Positions 1-10,822 of a DNA stretch of 64,000 nt are shown piece by piece. The stretch lies in NCBI GenBank assembly GCA_033675265.1, contig JAUJYZ010001274.1, positions 186,001 through 250,000 of the forward strand, read 5' to 3'. The notes below the pieces were generated by a model that worked only from the letters and a program-made list of their open reading frames with translations, did no database searches and was not told the DNA's origin. The position numbers and the translations under genes were made by a program. Source of the DNA: Actinostola sp. cb2023. Lineage: Eukaryota; Cnidaria; Anthozoa; Actiniaria; Actinostolidae. Position 1 is the first letter of the stretch. Every line of letters starts with the position of its first letter.

Positions 1-1030
1 AAAGTCCCCAATAGATCACAACTACGGCCTTTGTCGAGGTTTAACAAGTCGGCCGTAACGTGATCTTCTTTGGCAGATCTGGCACTCAGGTTCAATGGCA
101 CGTGATGTAATAAGACTAGTGGTAACTCAGTTGCGTCACTTCTCTAAGTACTTCCAATTGTTCTTGCGCTTGTTCCTCCGTTTGGCTGTTACACGAGAAA
201 GATAGGACGCGATTTGGTGAGAAGAGATAGATTCTTCAATGGTGAATCGTTTGCCGTCCTTTCCGCGAGCTCGTCTCATTTCTCTAGCAACTTCTTCGCC
301 GTTCGTTTTCTTCCCAGTCTGTTCGCCAACGTTATACTGGCAGGGGGCACTAAGGGTATTTTTGGGTAGGGGTGTGCCGCGGACACCTCAAAACCCTGAC
401 CCTATCCCAGACCTAAAATTTTGATTTTCCATACCCTATTCCAGACTAAAGCTTAAAAATGTATACCCTATCCCAGACTAAAGCTTAAAAATGTATACCC
501 TATCCCAGACTTATCGTTTCAACAATGGAGTGTTTACCAAAGTGGCATATCGCTGACATATTGACAAATAACAGACTGTTTAATAAAAGTTTCCTTCTAT
601 TGAGCTCTTTTGTTTTGAAAGCGTGCTAAAGGGATATGTAAACTGATAGCGACTGATAGTGGCGTTATTGCGGAAACCATACCCTATACCCTATACCAAA
701 CCAAAACGTACCCTATCCCAGACTAGCGCGAAGCCTAGGCGGCGAAGGTCCAGTATATGCGGACACCCTCTGGCGACTAGTATTTGCCATATTTATGAAA
801 TAAACTTGTTTTTTGTCTTCCATACTTTTCAAACCGACGCGATCAAACGCAGGACAGACAAGGATAAGTATTTGATGATTAATTTTGCAAACAAATAAGA
901 AATCGCTCTCTATAATAGCTATTAAAATTAAACTAGGTATTTCAAGTGATCTCACTTCCGGTCAGCGGCTAACATTGCATGACATTTCCGGTTTTGATCA
1001 TTACGAACCAAAGACTATTTTCTTGTTGTT
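1..1030. other. Intergenic; short 32-bp tandem repeat
   Basis: At 431-515 a 32-bp unit (ATACCCTATCCCAGACTAAA...) repeats nearly three times; related CCCTATACC words recur at 675-720. Apart from the minus-strand fragment at 125-346, nothing else is recognised. Confidence 0.7.
125..346 (-). pseudogene. Possible degenerate coding fragment, family unknown
   Basis: The minus strand is open from about 346 to a stop at 136, without ATG, and reads KKTNGEEVAREMRRARGKDG then SSHQIASYLSRVTAKRR. Composition looks like coding sequence, and SHQIASYLSRV-like motifs occur in cnidarian repeat-associated ORFs as I remember them. No host gene context. Confidence 0.3.
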
Positions 1031-1068
1031 TTAAAGATTTTATTGGGAACATTTCAGCACAGTACAGT

Positions 1069-1188
1069 ATTCAAACCGTCCCAATAGTCCCACGGGAGAT
1101 GATTTAATGATATACAAGACTATATAACAAGAGTCCTGTAATTAACATATTGTAGTTGACCAAACCAGCGGGACGAACAACGTCGAAC
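1069..1188. repeat. 120-bp segment duplicated at 5800-5919
   Basis: Both copies run from ATTCAAACCG.CCCAATAGTC to GACGAACAACGTCGAACC with about one difference. They carry no coding sense. Confidence 0.9.
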
Positions 1189-1687
1189 CTTTTACCTTCC
1201 GCAATATGCTCACTCCTGGCCGTCCTTCGTCAACCATGCGGTTGCCGAGTACTCATTTTACGGTAGTATATCTTGTTTGGGCCGTACGTTCGTACGGAAT
1301 TTAATGGTTTAAAGTTCTTCTATTTTGTGTCAGTTCACAGGAGCTTTGCTGTTGTTTAACTCATTTCGTACGACGTTGGCAACTGTACCGCCACAAGCCT
1401 TACTACTTTTCATGTTTCGATACTCGCTTTACTTGTCTCAGCCGGCATAGCCACACGGTACAGTACATTACACGACCTTCCTGACTAAGTCTACATGCTA
1501 CCTTTTTCGCTTGTTTAGTCGTGTTCTTCGCTTTAGCAACTAGTGCACGTGTCAGGATAGAATTTGTGTGCTTCGGGAAGACGTAGACGTAGGTCAGTGT
1601 CTCTTACTATGTGCGCGGCTATTCGAGTTTTATTGCATCGGTATTATTCGTGCCTTTCATCCAGTTTCAGTAGTGGTTGCTATTCTA

Positions 1688-2407
1688 TAGCCTGATTTTC
1701 AGACGGCTCATGTGTCATACGCTTCGCTCCCTCCCCAAATCACCGTCTGATTGCCCTCGTAGGAAGTCGTGTTCTGCTATTGTTTGAATTTCGACCAATC
1801 AGAGCGAACCTTTTAGTTTTCTCAAAGTGAGGTATGCAAAGAATTCGCACCTAAATGACAGACGATTAACACGATAGGTTTTTATGACCCCGATTTCGAG
1901 TAACTCACAGAAGAAAAGCGAAGAAATCGGCCTGATTTCAATTTAAATATGTCCTATGTTGTACGTTCAGATATATATTCTTATGGAGCCGAAGGATCTT
2001 GAATTTAAGGAACTGCGAATGCATTCGAGTGTTAGACGAGGTCAACTCAACGGGTCAACAAATCGAAGCGTGAATGTATTCGCAGTTCCTTTCAAGATCC
2101 TTCGGCTCCATAAGAATATAATATCTGAACGTACAACCTAGGACATATTTAAATTGAAATAAGGCCGATTTCTTCGCTTTTCTTCTGTGAGCTTCTCGAA
2201 ATCGGGCTCATAAAAACCTATCGTGTTAATCGTCTGTCATTTAGGTGCGAATTATTTGCATACCTCACTTTGAGAAAACTAAAAGGTTCGCTCTGATTGG
2301 TCGAAATTCAAACAATAGCAGAACACGACTTCCTACGAGGGCAATCAGACGGTGATTTGGGGAGGGAGCGAAGCGTATGACACATGAGCCGTCTGAAAAT
2401 CAGGCTA
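1688..2407. mobile_element. 720-bp palindromic MITE with 9-bp target duplications (MULE-like)
   Basis: Ends TAGCCTGATTTTCAGACGG and its complement enclose arms of about 340 bp that pair almost perfectly around a 40-bp centre (about 2030-2070). The 9-mer GCTATTCTA lies at 1679-1687 and again at 2408-2416. A 9-bp duplication is typical of Mutator-like elements. No coding capacity. Confidence 0.85.
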
Positions 2408-2416
2408 GCTATTCTA

Positions 2417-3332
2417 TCGTTAGTTTGTATTCGGTCCGCTAATTAGTCATTTTATTGCACGGGTATTCTTGCCCTTCGCCCTTGGCCGGACCGGCACAGG
2501 TTTCTCTTCGGTCTTTAGTCAGTCTTGTCGGATGTGCTCGGTCAGCTTTCTATAGCAGTCTCGGTTTTGACTTATCACACGGTAATATATTCTTAGCAGG
2601 TTTCCGACTTCAGGACTTATATGTAGGTGTTTTATTTCCTCTGGTAATTTTTTTGTTTCGAATTTGCATAGGTATGTCGTTGTATTTTCGTGGTATGTCA
2701 CCTCTATGCATCGCCGGTTGGTTCAATTTTTAGTCAGTCTTCTTGTTGGAGCCTGTTTCGCAAGGGTTAACACCCGGGGGTTAACATCGGTGTGCAGGCA
2801 GAATGTAAGGGGAAAGGCACTACGGCAGGAAAGACACCTCAGAGATGCTGGATTTCGAATCGCAGTCTACACGGACAGCTTCGCAGGACGCTGAGGTGGC
2901 CAAGTACCGACAGGTTGCAGGAACTCTGGCCGTCCAACGTGAACGTTAACCATGTGCTTTCCTAGGAATAGCTTCGCCCGGCGCGGTAGTATACTGCAGT
3001 GTGGGACCACTGCTCGGGCGAAATTTAATACCGTTCAAAGTTATCTATTTTCGTATCAGGTTGTAGTATAGGAAGCTTTCTTGTTGTCATCGTGCCAGTT
3101 CATCGACTGGTTGCTCACTCCTGGCCGTCCAACGAGTGAACCAAATGCAATATTAATGTGCTTACCAAGTACTATAGAGCCTTACGGTAGTATGTTTTGC
3201 ATGTGTTGGCCCTCTCGGGCGAAAATGGTTAACATTGTTCTATTTTCGTGTCAGGTTGGCTGGAACTCTTTTTCTGTAGCACTCCTGGTCGTCCAACGTC
3301 AACCATGTGCTTGGAAATTTATTTGAACTTGT
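2417..3332. other. Intergenic, nothing recognised
   Basis: Short open frames here lack codon structure or family motifs. The stretch before the satellite has scattered degenerate pieces such as CTCCTGGCCGTCCAACG (2924, 3118, 3283), also seen at 1208. Confidence 0.6.
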
Positions 3333-4989
3333 GCCTCTCGGGCCGGGCACAGATACTGAACTGGGTTCAGGTGCCGTTAGGTGGGATTGGCGTATAGCTG
3401 AACTCGGTGTTCAGCCAAATTTATTTAGTTTGGGCCTTTCGGGCCAGGCACGGATACTGAACTGGGTTCAGGTGCCGTTAGGTGGGATTGGCGTATAGCT
3501 GAACTCGGTGTTCAGCCAAATTTATTTAGTTTGGGCCTTTCGGGCCAGGCACGGATACTGAACTGGGTTCAGGTGCCGTTAGGTGGGATTGGCGTATAGC
3601 TGAACTCGGTGTTCAGCCAAATTTATTTAGTTTGGGCCTTTCGGGCCAGGCACGGATACTGAACTGGGTTCAGGTGCCGTTAGGTGGGATTGGCGTATAG
3701 CTGAACTCGGTGTTCAGCCAAATTTATTTAGTTTGGGCCTTTCGGGCCAGGCACGGATACTGAACTGGGTTCAGGTGCCGTTAGGTGGGATTGGCGTATA
3801 GCTGAACTCGGTGTTCAGCCAAATTTATTTAGTTTGGGCCTTTCGGGCCAGGCACGGATACTGAACTGGGTTCAGGTGCCGTTAGGTGGGATTGGCGTAT
3901 AGCTGAACTCGGTGTTCAGCCAAATTTATTTAGTTTGGGCCTTTCGGGCCAGGCACGGATACTGAACTGGGTTCAGGTGCCGTTAGGTGGGATTGGCGTA
4001 TAGCTGAACTCGGTGTTCAGCCAAATTTATTTAGTTTGGGCCTTTCGGGCCAGGCACGGATACTGAACTGGGTTCAGGTGCCGTTAGGTGGGATTGGCGT
4101 ATAGCTGAACTCGGTGTTCAGCCAAATTTATTTAGTCAGTTGGGCCTTTCGGGCCAGGGGCCCGTTTCTCGAAAGCCCCGAAAGCTTATCGGGCCCGAAA
4201 AGTGTTTCTTTAAAAATCTATATCTTCAAAACGAAGTAGTTTACAGACATGAAACTTTGCATGAAGGGAAAGTTTGTTCATATTAAAAACATGTCAAAAG
4301 AACAGCATTGTAGAGTAAGTGTCTCAGATTTCTGGGATGTCTTTTCGGGCCCGTAAAGTTATCGGGTCTTTCGAGAAACGGGCCCCAGGCACGGATACTG
4401 AACTGGGTTCAGGTGCCGTTAGGTGGGATTGGCGTATAGCTGAACTCGGTGTTCAGCCAAATTTATTTAGTTTGGGCATTTCGGGCCAGGCACGGTTACT
4501 GAACTGGGTTCAGGTGCCGTTAGGTGGGATTGGCGTATAGCTGAACTCGGTGTTCAGCCAAATTTATTTAGTTTGGGCTTTTCGGGCCAGGCACGGATAC
4601 TGAACTGGGTTCAGGTGCCGTTAGGTGGAATTGGCGTATAGCTGAACTCGGTGTTCAGCCAAATTTATTTAGTTTGGGCCTTTCGGGCCAGGCACGGATA
4701 CTGAACTGGGTTCAGGTGCCGTTGGGTGTGTTTGGCGTATAGCTGAACTCGGTGTTCAGCCAAATTTATTTAGAGTGGGCCTTTCGGGCCAGGCACAGAT
4801 ACTGAACTGGGTTCAGGTGCTGTTAGTGGTGTTGGGCGTATAGCTGAACTCGGTGTTCAGCCAAATTTATTTAGTTTGGGCCTCTTGGGCCAGGCACAGA
4901 TACTGAACTGGGTTCAGGTGCCGGTAGGTGTGTTTGGCGTATAGCTGGCATTCGGTGTTCAGCCAAATCTATCTAGTTGGGCCTTTCGG
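3333..4989. repeat. 101-bp tandem satellite, about 14 copies
   Basis: The unit starts at 3430, 3531, 3632, 3733, 3834, 3935 and 4036 with exact 101-bp spacing and almost no differences. Copies past 4385 are more diverged. Each unit holds CTGAACTGGGTTCAG and GCTGAACTCGGTGTTCAGC, two hairpins sharing the stem CTGAAC/GTTCAG. A small MITE splits the array. Confidence 0.95.
4158..4385. mobile_element. 228-bp MITE with 3-bp target duplication inside the satellite
   Basis: Terminal inverted repeats of about 45 bp start GGGCCCGTTTCTCGAAAG. The satellite base triplet CAG is present at both sides (4155-4157 and 4386-4388), so the insertion site is clear. A 3-bp duplication suits PIF/Harbinger-type elements. 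Confidence 0.85.
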
Positions 4990-5699
4990 AGAATATTTTG
5001 GCCGGGGACTTGCCGGAATGGGCCTTTTGTTATGCTGTCGTGAGGTCCTTTGTTGGTTAACATGCCCGGGGCTATCTAAAGCCCTTTGTGCCCGATCCTT
5101 GCGATTGCGCCGTGGACTGTTAACTACCATTGGCCCCTCCCTCAGTGTTTTGAAACACGAGTCACTGAAAGCTGGCTGGCGCGTTACGGAATGCGTGTAT
5201 AAGGTGTTACAATATGCCCCATATATATATGAAATAAAGAAAGGGAACTAAGTGAAAGAAAATCAAAGAAATAGAAGAGTGAAAAGATGGTAAATACACG
5301 AAAAAGAGCGACGAAAAAAACAGCCAGTATGACCGTAAGATTAGATGTGAAGGGAGGGACCAATGGTGGTCAGACGTAACGGCATGCAAATAATGGATGA
5401 TCGTGGATCAAGTGGTAAAACAAAAAACCTGAATCAACAAATCAGTCTTGGAAGGAGGATTTTTGAGTAGTGGGGGAGGAAGATGCGAAAGAAGGGATTG
5501 GAATAAGGATTGGAAATAAGGATTGGGTGTGAGGATTGGGAGTAAGGGATAGAGATTGAGAAATAAGGATTGGGTGTGAGGATTGGGAGTATACGTAAGG
5601 GATAAAGTTTGAGGTTTGGGGAATGGATGAATAATTTACTACGGAATCATGTTGGGGACGCGAATTGGAAAGAGAGGGCAGAACGTCGGAACGAACGGA

Positions 5700-6230
5700 T
5701 CCATGGTAATTGTTCCAACCGCTGGAACAATGGATCTTAATCATTCCCCATTCTTAATCATCGATCCGTGGGACAATGGCGGTTTGGATATACTACTATT
5801 CAAACCGCCCCAATAGTCCCACGGGAGATGATTTAATGATATACAAGACTATATAACAAGAGTCCTGTAATTAACATATTGTAGTTGACCAAACCAGCGG
5901 GACGAACAACGTCGAACCGGACACTTCCGGCACGCGAGGGGGCGGGTGGGGTGGACACAGCTGTTGTTTCAGCCAGGCAGGAGGTGGACATGCCTTGGGA
6001 CCACAGGCTAGCTACTCTTTCGTAAATGTTTTACGTTGTGTCCAGCAAGCATTCTGGGTGCGGCTACGATTTTGTCTTCCCTCCCACCCTCCCTAACGAC
6101 CGTCTCGGCAGCCTTTGTCCCTCCGGATCCATTTCCATTGTTCCAACCGCTGGAACAATGGATCTTAATCATTCCCCATTCTTAATCATCGATCCGTGGG
6201 ACAATGGCGGTTTGGATATACTACTATACA
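5700..6230. repeat. Pair of direct repeats with a GTTCCA..TGGAAC hairpin
   Basis: About 100 bp from ATTGTTCCAACCGCTGGAAC to GGTTTGGATATACTACTAT occurs at about 5707-5800 and 6135-6228. Just upstream, 5500-5640 is a degenerate GGATTGGGTGTGAG repeat. Confidence 0.85.
5800..5919. repeat. Second copy of the 1069-1188 segment
   Basis: Nearly identical to 1069-1188, 4.7 kb apart, same orientation. Confidence 0.9.
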
Positions 6231-7490
6231 CAGGATACACCACGAGGCTCTTACGAAGTGTATGGACCATATATACAGCTCTGTGGAAGGATTTTCCTGC
6301 TTCGATTGGAGTGAACGTCAATATTTACAGTTCTTATTCACCAGTCGTTCGATAGTGTGCCGGTCTGTGTGAGCGGAAGAACCAAAAGTTCTCTTATCTG
6401 GACGCTTTTAAGTTGTAATATAAAAGCTCTTTCATGCCTGTTAGTGTCTGTACCATGTATAGCCGATAATGTGGAACAATCAGAGTACAATTTCATCGAT
6501 TAGACTGACATCGTGAAAACTGCCCAAATTCGCAAGGTAGGCATTGAATGAATATTTATTTCTCAGACTTTGCATCTTCAGACTTTCAATAATTGCATTG
6601 AATGGGTACACTACATAATAGGAGTTAGCTTTATAGCTGTATTCAGTCAATGAAAGGAATTTTTGAGGGAAATAATCAAGCTACAACATGACGAATTTTT
6701 CATATTTTGAACATTTCCCTCAAATGTTACGAATCCCCATAGTAAAATTATCATACTCCCCGAAGAGATTTTTCTGGATTCTGTAACATTGATGTCCATA
6801 GAAGTTGTGATAAAAGTAAAAGTTCTCAGAAGTGCGTACTTTCGGAGCTATAAGCGAAACATTTGTGCCTGTTTTTCCTGTCTGTCAAAATGGCCGACAT
6901 GGCCCCTCGCCAAGTGTCGATTTTCTGAGCAAATACTCGAAGACAATTGTAGTCATTAATCATTTGTAAAACTAGAAGAGTTGACCTGCTTTGGAAACAA
7001 ATTTGAATAAAATTGGTTAAAATGCGCCGGAGAACCAGCCTCATTCATTTTCACTTTGCAGGAGGGAATTTTGGGATGAATTTGTGGGGACTGGGCCAGA
7101 AGGAACAATTGCCGTTTCTGTATTGATGACCCCAACATGGGGTGTTTTTGTGCACCCCCCTAGGTGGCCTACCTGCACACAAAATTTCAAGGGGGGGTCA
7201 AAAATTTAATTTCCAACTTTGTTTGATTCTTACAGAGACCTGTTCTTAATTACCTCGAACGTCGACAATAAGCCTATACATCCCTCGGGCCTACGGCACT
7301 CGGGATGTATATCCGTTCTCGGTAATTAACTCTTACTTATATTAACAATCAATGGTATACTGGCTGATAGCAACATCGTCAAATTCATATCAACACCGCT
7401 ACCAGTGGCCAGTGGTGATATGATTGATATCTTTTTTCGATAAAAAAGAAAACATATGTGTTTTCTATCACTGATTGTCATATGATAACA
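6231..7490. other. Intergenic, nothing recognised
   Basis: AT-rich sequence with no supported exon on either strand. A short palindrome AACATGGGG..CCCCCC lies near 7135-7190. Confidence 0.6.
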
Positions 7491-7496
7491 AGTAAA

Positions 7497-8250
7497 TTAC
7501 ATGGCCGCTTGGAGATGCGGAATTTATCTTCTCATGTTGAGAAATATCGCACTCGTATAAATTCCGTATCCCCGCGCGGCCATGTAATATATATCCTCAG
7601 TATAGCAACTGGTGGCCCATATGCAGAAAAAAAAATACAATATATATATGAGACGTGTTTGACTAAAATGAGTCTAAAGTCATTAGACCCATTTGATGTT
7701 CTCAGGTTGGTTTTGATTTTTGCCACCTAACGTTTGAATTGATCAATATCACAAGTTAATTAGGCTATACCCTTTTTGTAAAAACAACTCTCACCATTTT
7801 CACTGCAGAACGATGCAATATAATCGATTCTCATGCAATCCGCGCGCATTCATACTTACATTATGTACAACGCATGCACGTAGTAATGCTTGCCAGTTGA
7901 GGACGAACACATATCATGCAGCAAGCACCACCAACATCTGTCCTTTCAACGCAAGTCTGCAAGATGATGGAAAAGTAAACGTATGAGCTATCTTCTTGAC
8001 AATAGATCGACAAAATACCTCAAACATTCCAATAACTCGGACATGCGCGTCGGTTGATTGCCATGCTGATGAAACGGCTATTATTATCACCAATGATAGA
8101 CAGTGAGACGTGTTTAAATAAAAGGAGTCTAAAGTCATTAGACCCATTTGATGTTCTCAGGTTGGTTTTGATTTTTGCCACCTAACGTTTGAATTGATCA
8201 ATATCACAAGTTGATTAGGCTATACCCTTTTTGTAAAAACAACTCTCATA
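7497..8250. repeat. Hairpin plus two 140-bp direct repeats
   Basis: 7497-7590 is a palindrome (ATTACATGGCCGCTTGGAGA ... CGCGCGGCCATGTAAT). GAGACGTGTTT..TAAA.GAGTCTAAAG to AAAAACAACTCTCA occurs at 7648-7790 and 8104-8250, so the pair may be ends of one composite insertion. Confidence 0.75.
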
Positions 8251-9261
8251 TATATATGTAATTCTCCTTTCCACCAACATGGCTGCCGACCAGTGAACCC
8301 GTCGATTCCTTAATTAACTAGGAGCCTTTAAGCTAGGAGGTCAACATTATAGTCGTCTGTACTTTAAAATATGCAAATACAGTATATCAAAATGAAACGG
8401 GAACACTTCATAGACAATACTTCTGCTAATCATCCAAAATATATAAAGTGGTATTTTACGACGTTCTTTGTCGTTACAACAAACTCCGTGGAAACTAATG
8501 GTATTCTTATACAAAAAAATATCATTTAAAAAGATTGGCCTTTTATAATCAAACTATTTATCTTGTATCAGCTAGAAACGCCTCCTTTTCTTAGAATTGA
8601 CGTTCGTATAATTACAGCTGGTCGAAACAAAGCCTTTTCACTTGGTAGAAGACTGCGTAAGGCTGAACAGCTCAGGCTTCTCAGGTAAGGACCAAGCATT
8701 TCTGATTTAAATCGCTCTATTTTAGGCTGGGAAAAAAACTTTATGGTACACTATATTTATATGTTTGTATGCGTGTATCTATATGCATAACGCTCAGTAT
8801 ATATCGTTCTGTCGTTGGGACTTTTCATGCGTGCTCTCGTGCTCTCAGTTTCATATTGAAACATTCTTCATCAGTTCTTTATCCTTAGTTTGTTTCAATT
8901 TTGTTTCATGAAACTTCCGTTAATTACAGATCAACTAGGCAATAAAAATAGCTTTTGAAAGAAAGAAACGAACAATTTAATACCTCTGTGTTCCCAGATT
9001 AAAAAAATATTCAATGCGTATTCAACTGTTTTTAAGAATATCATTTGAAAAAACGGTCGCTTAAGGGAGCGGAAGGAACCAACATGTTATATTACGATAC
9101 AGTTTATAGTTTGATTTCCCATGATAACTTATCTCAGTTGTTTGCTTACATAAAGACCTCTTTTGATGTTTACATTGTTTGTCATTAGCGCAAATTTGAA
9201 AGAAAGTCTAAATCACTTTTTTTATAACGTGTACATTTCAATGTATTTAGCAGTACTGCTA

Positions 9262-9606
9262 ATGAGGGTTTATCATGTAATTTCAAAACTCATAGGACAA
9301 AAAAAATATTATTATAGCTGGAAAGAGCTGTTGAAATTAGTAAAAATGTGAAGTTTGGAAAAGATCGCTTTACAAATTGCAAAGATATGAATTTTCAAAA
9401 ATCGAAATTTTGTATGAAAACCTTTGTTGCGTAAATTTCCAAAGGTTTTCATATAGAATTTCGATTTTTGAAAATTCATATCTTCGCAATTTGTGAAGCG
9501 ATCTTTTCCAAACTTCACATTTTTACTAAATTCAACGAGCTCTTTCCAGCTAAGATCATTATTTTTTGTCCTATGAGTTTTGAAATTACATGATAAACCC
9601 TCATTG
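9262..9606. mobile_element. 345-bp palindromic foldback element
   Basis: Two arms of about 165 bp (ATGAGGGTTTATCATGTAAT ... and complement) pair around 9425-9440. No coding capacity. The stretch 8250-9260 before it holds nothing recognised. Confidence 0.8.
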
Positions 9607-10822
9607 GGGACACGCCTGTCACACTCACTTCTTAAATTAAAGCTTACAATCTGAACTCTGTAATTGAAAGACATTTAGGAGGAATCCATGCTGTGAATGT
9701 AAACTAGCGAAGTGCTTTGTTAATTTAGACTGATATGCTATTGTCTCGGGGCTATTGTACTTCATTTCCGTTTTGATACTCCATGATATGGAATACAATC
9801 ATCAGATAAAAGTGAAACTGCCTTCGTTAACTTTGAATCAGCCAAGTTTTGAGTTAACTTTAAAGCGAGTTACTGTTACAGTTTTTGCCGGGAGTTTTTG
9901 TTGTTGTTGCCTTTTGAATAAGCTTATATATATACGACTCTTTAAAAAAGGCAATCAGTTCATATGTCATCGAAAGCATTGTAGATGGTCTTTTGTAACC
10001 GCAGATCAGAGATAAGTATAATTATCTGCAAAATCCGTTGTTTTGAAAAGCTCTACGAATTCCCCTATTTAAAGAGCTTTGTTTCCAGTACAATAACGAA
10101 TAGAAGATCAAACTGAAGCTATCTAAAATTTCGTTGTATGTATTTACATATTCTTTAAAGAAAAAATAGAAAACGAGATAGGGTGCTTTTTCGAGTTATA
10201 TAAGCACGCGGGAATTGGAAAAAAGAGGAGAGACGTGTTATAGGAGAAGCACTAGGCGTAGCCGATTGCTTCTCGTACTTCTCGAGTCTTCTTACAATTC
10301 CCAAGTGCTTCTATAACTCCATAAAGCACAGCTGCCGAGTTTTCTTTAATGAAATACAATTATGATTTTATTGCAAGTTTTCAATTTTGTTTGTTACAAA
10401 AATGTTCGCGTACGCTCGCGTGCTGTGTGCTCTCATAAAGCACGCGGCATACGCATCTTTTGGCAATTCAGAGCGCGTATATTGTAGTTATTTTTATTGT
10501 TTCTTCATTACTGATTTCGGAAAAAATAGCGCACAGAATATTGCTTGAATAATATTGCAACCGCGGAGGTGTCTGTTCGCCGTTTCCATATTTGAAAAAG
10601 TGTACTTTGTGACTACTGTTTTCAGATTGGCAGTATACTTCACCGTAAATAAGCACTTTGCCCAACGTGTCTTTTTTTGGTCTTAGAACAAGAGGTTTAC
10701 GGTATTATGTGAAGGACACACGTTTATAAGTGTGTATTCACCTCTATGTGCTACCCACTTGTAATACATCCATGCACCACTTCTCTTTATTCGAAACCCT
10801 TTATTCGTGTCTAGATTCCACA
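9607..10822. other. Upstream flank of the ADAM-like gene
   Basis: An imperfect inverted repeat pairs GAGTTATATAAGCACGCGGG (10194) with CAATTCCCAAGTGCTTCTAT (10295). I see no clear TATA box or initiator near 10823; the 5' UTR start is unknown. Confidence 0.5.

Noticed and set aside
431..720. Telomere-like CCCTA repeats
   Set aside because: The unit is 32 bp with other sequence between; CCCTATA words are not tandem hexamers.
3333..4989. CRISPR array
   Set aside because: The 101-bp units are contiguous with no unique spacers, in a eukaryotic, intron-rich setting.
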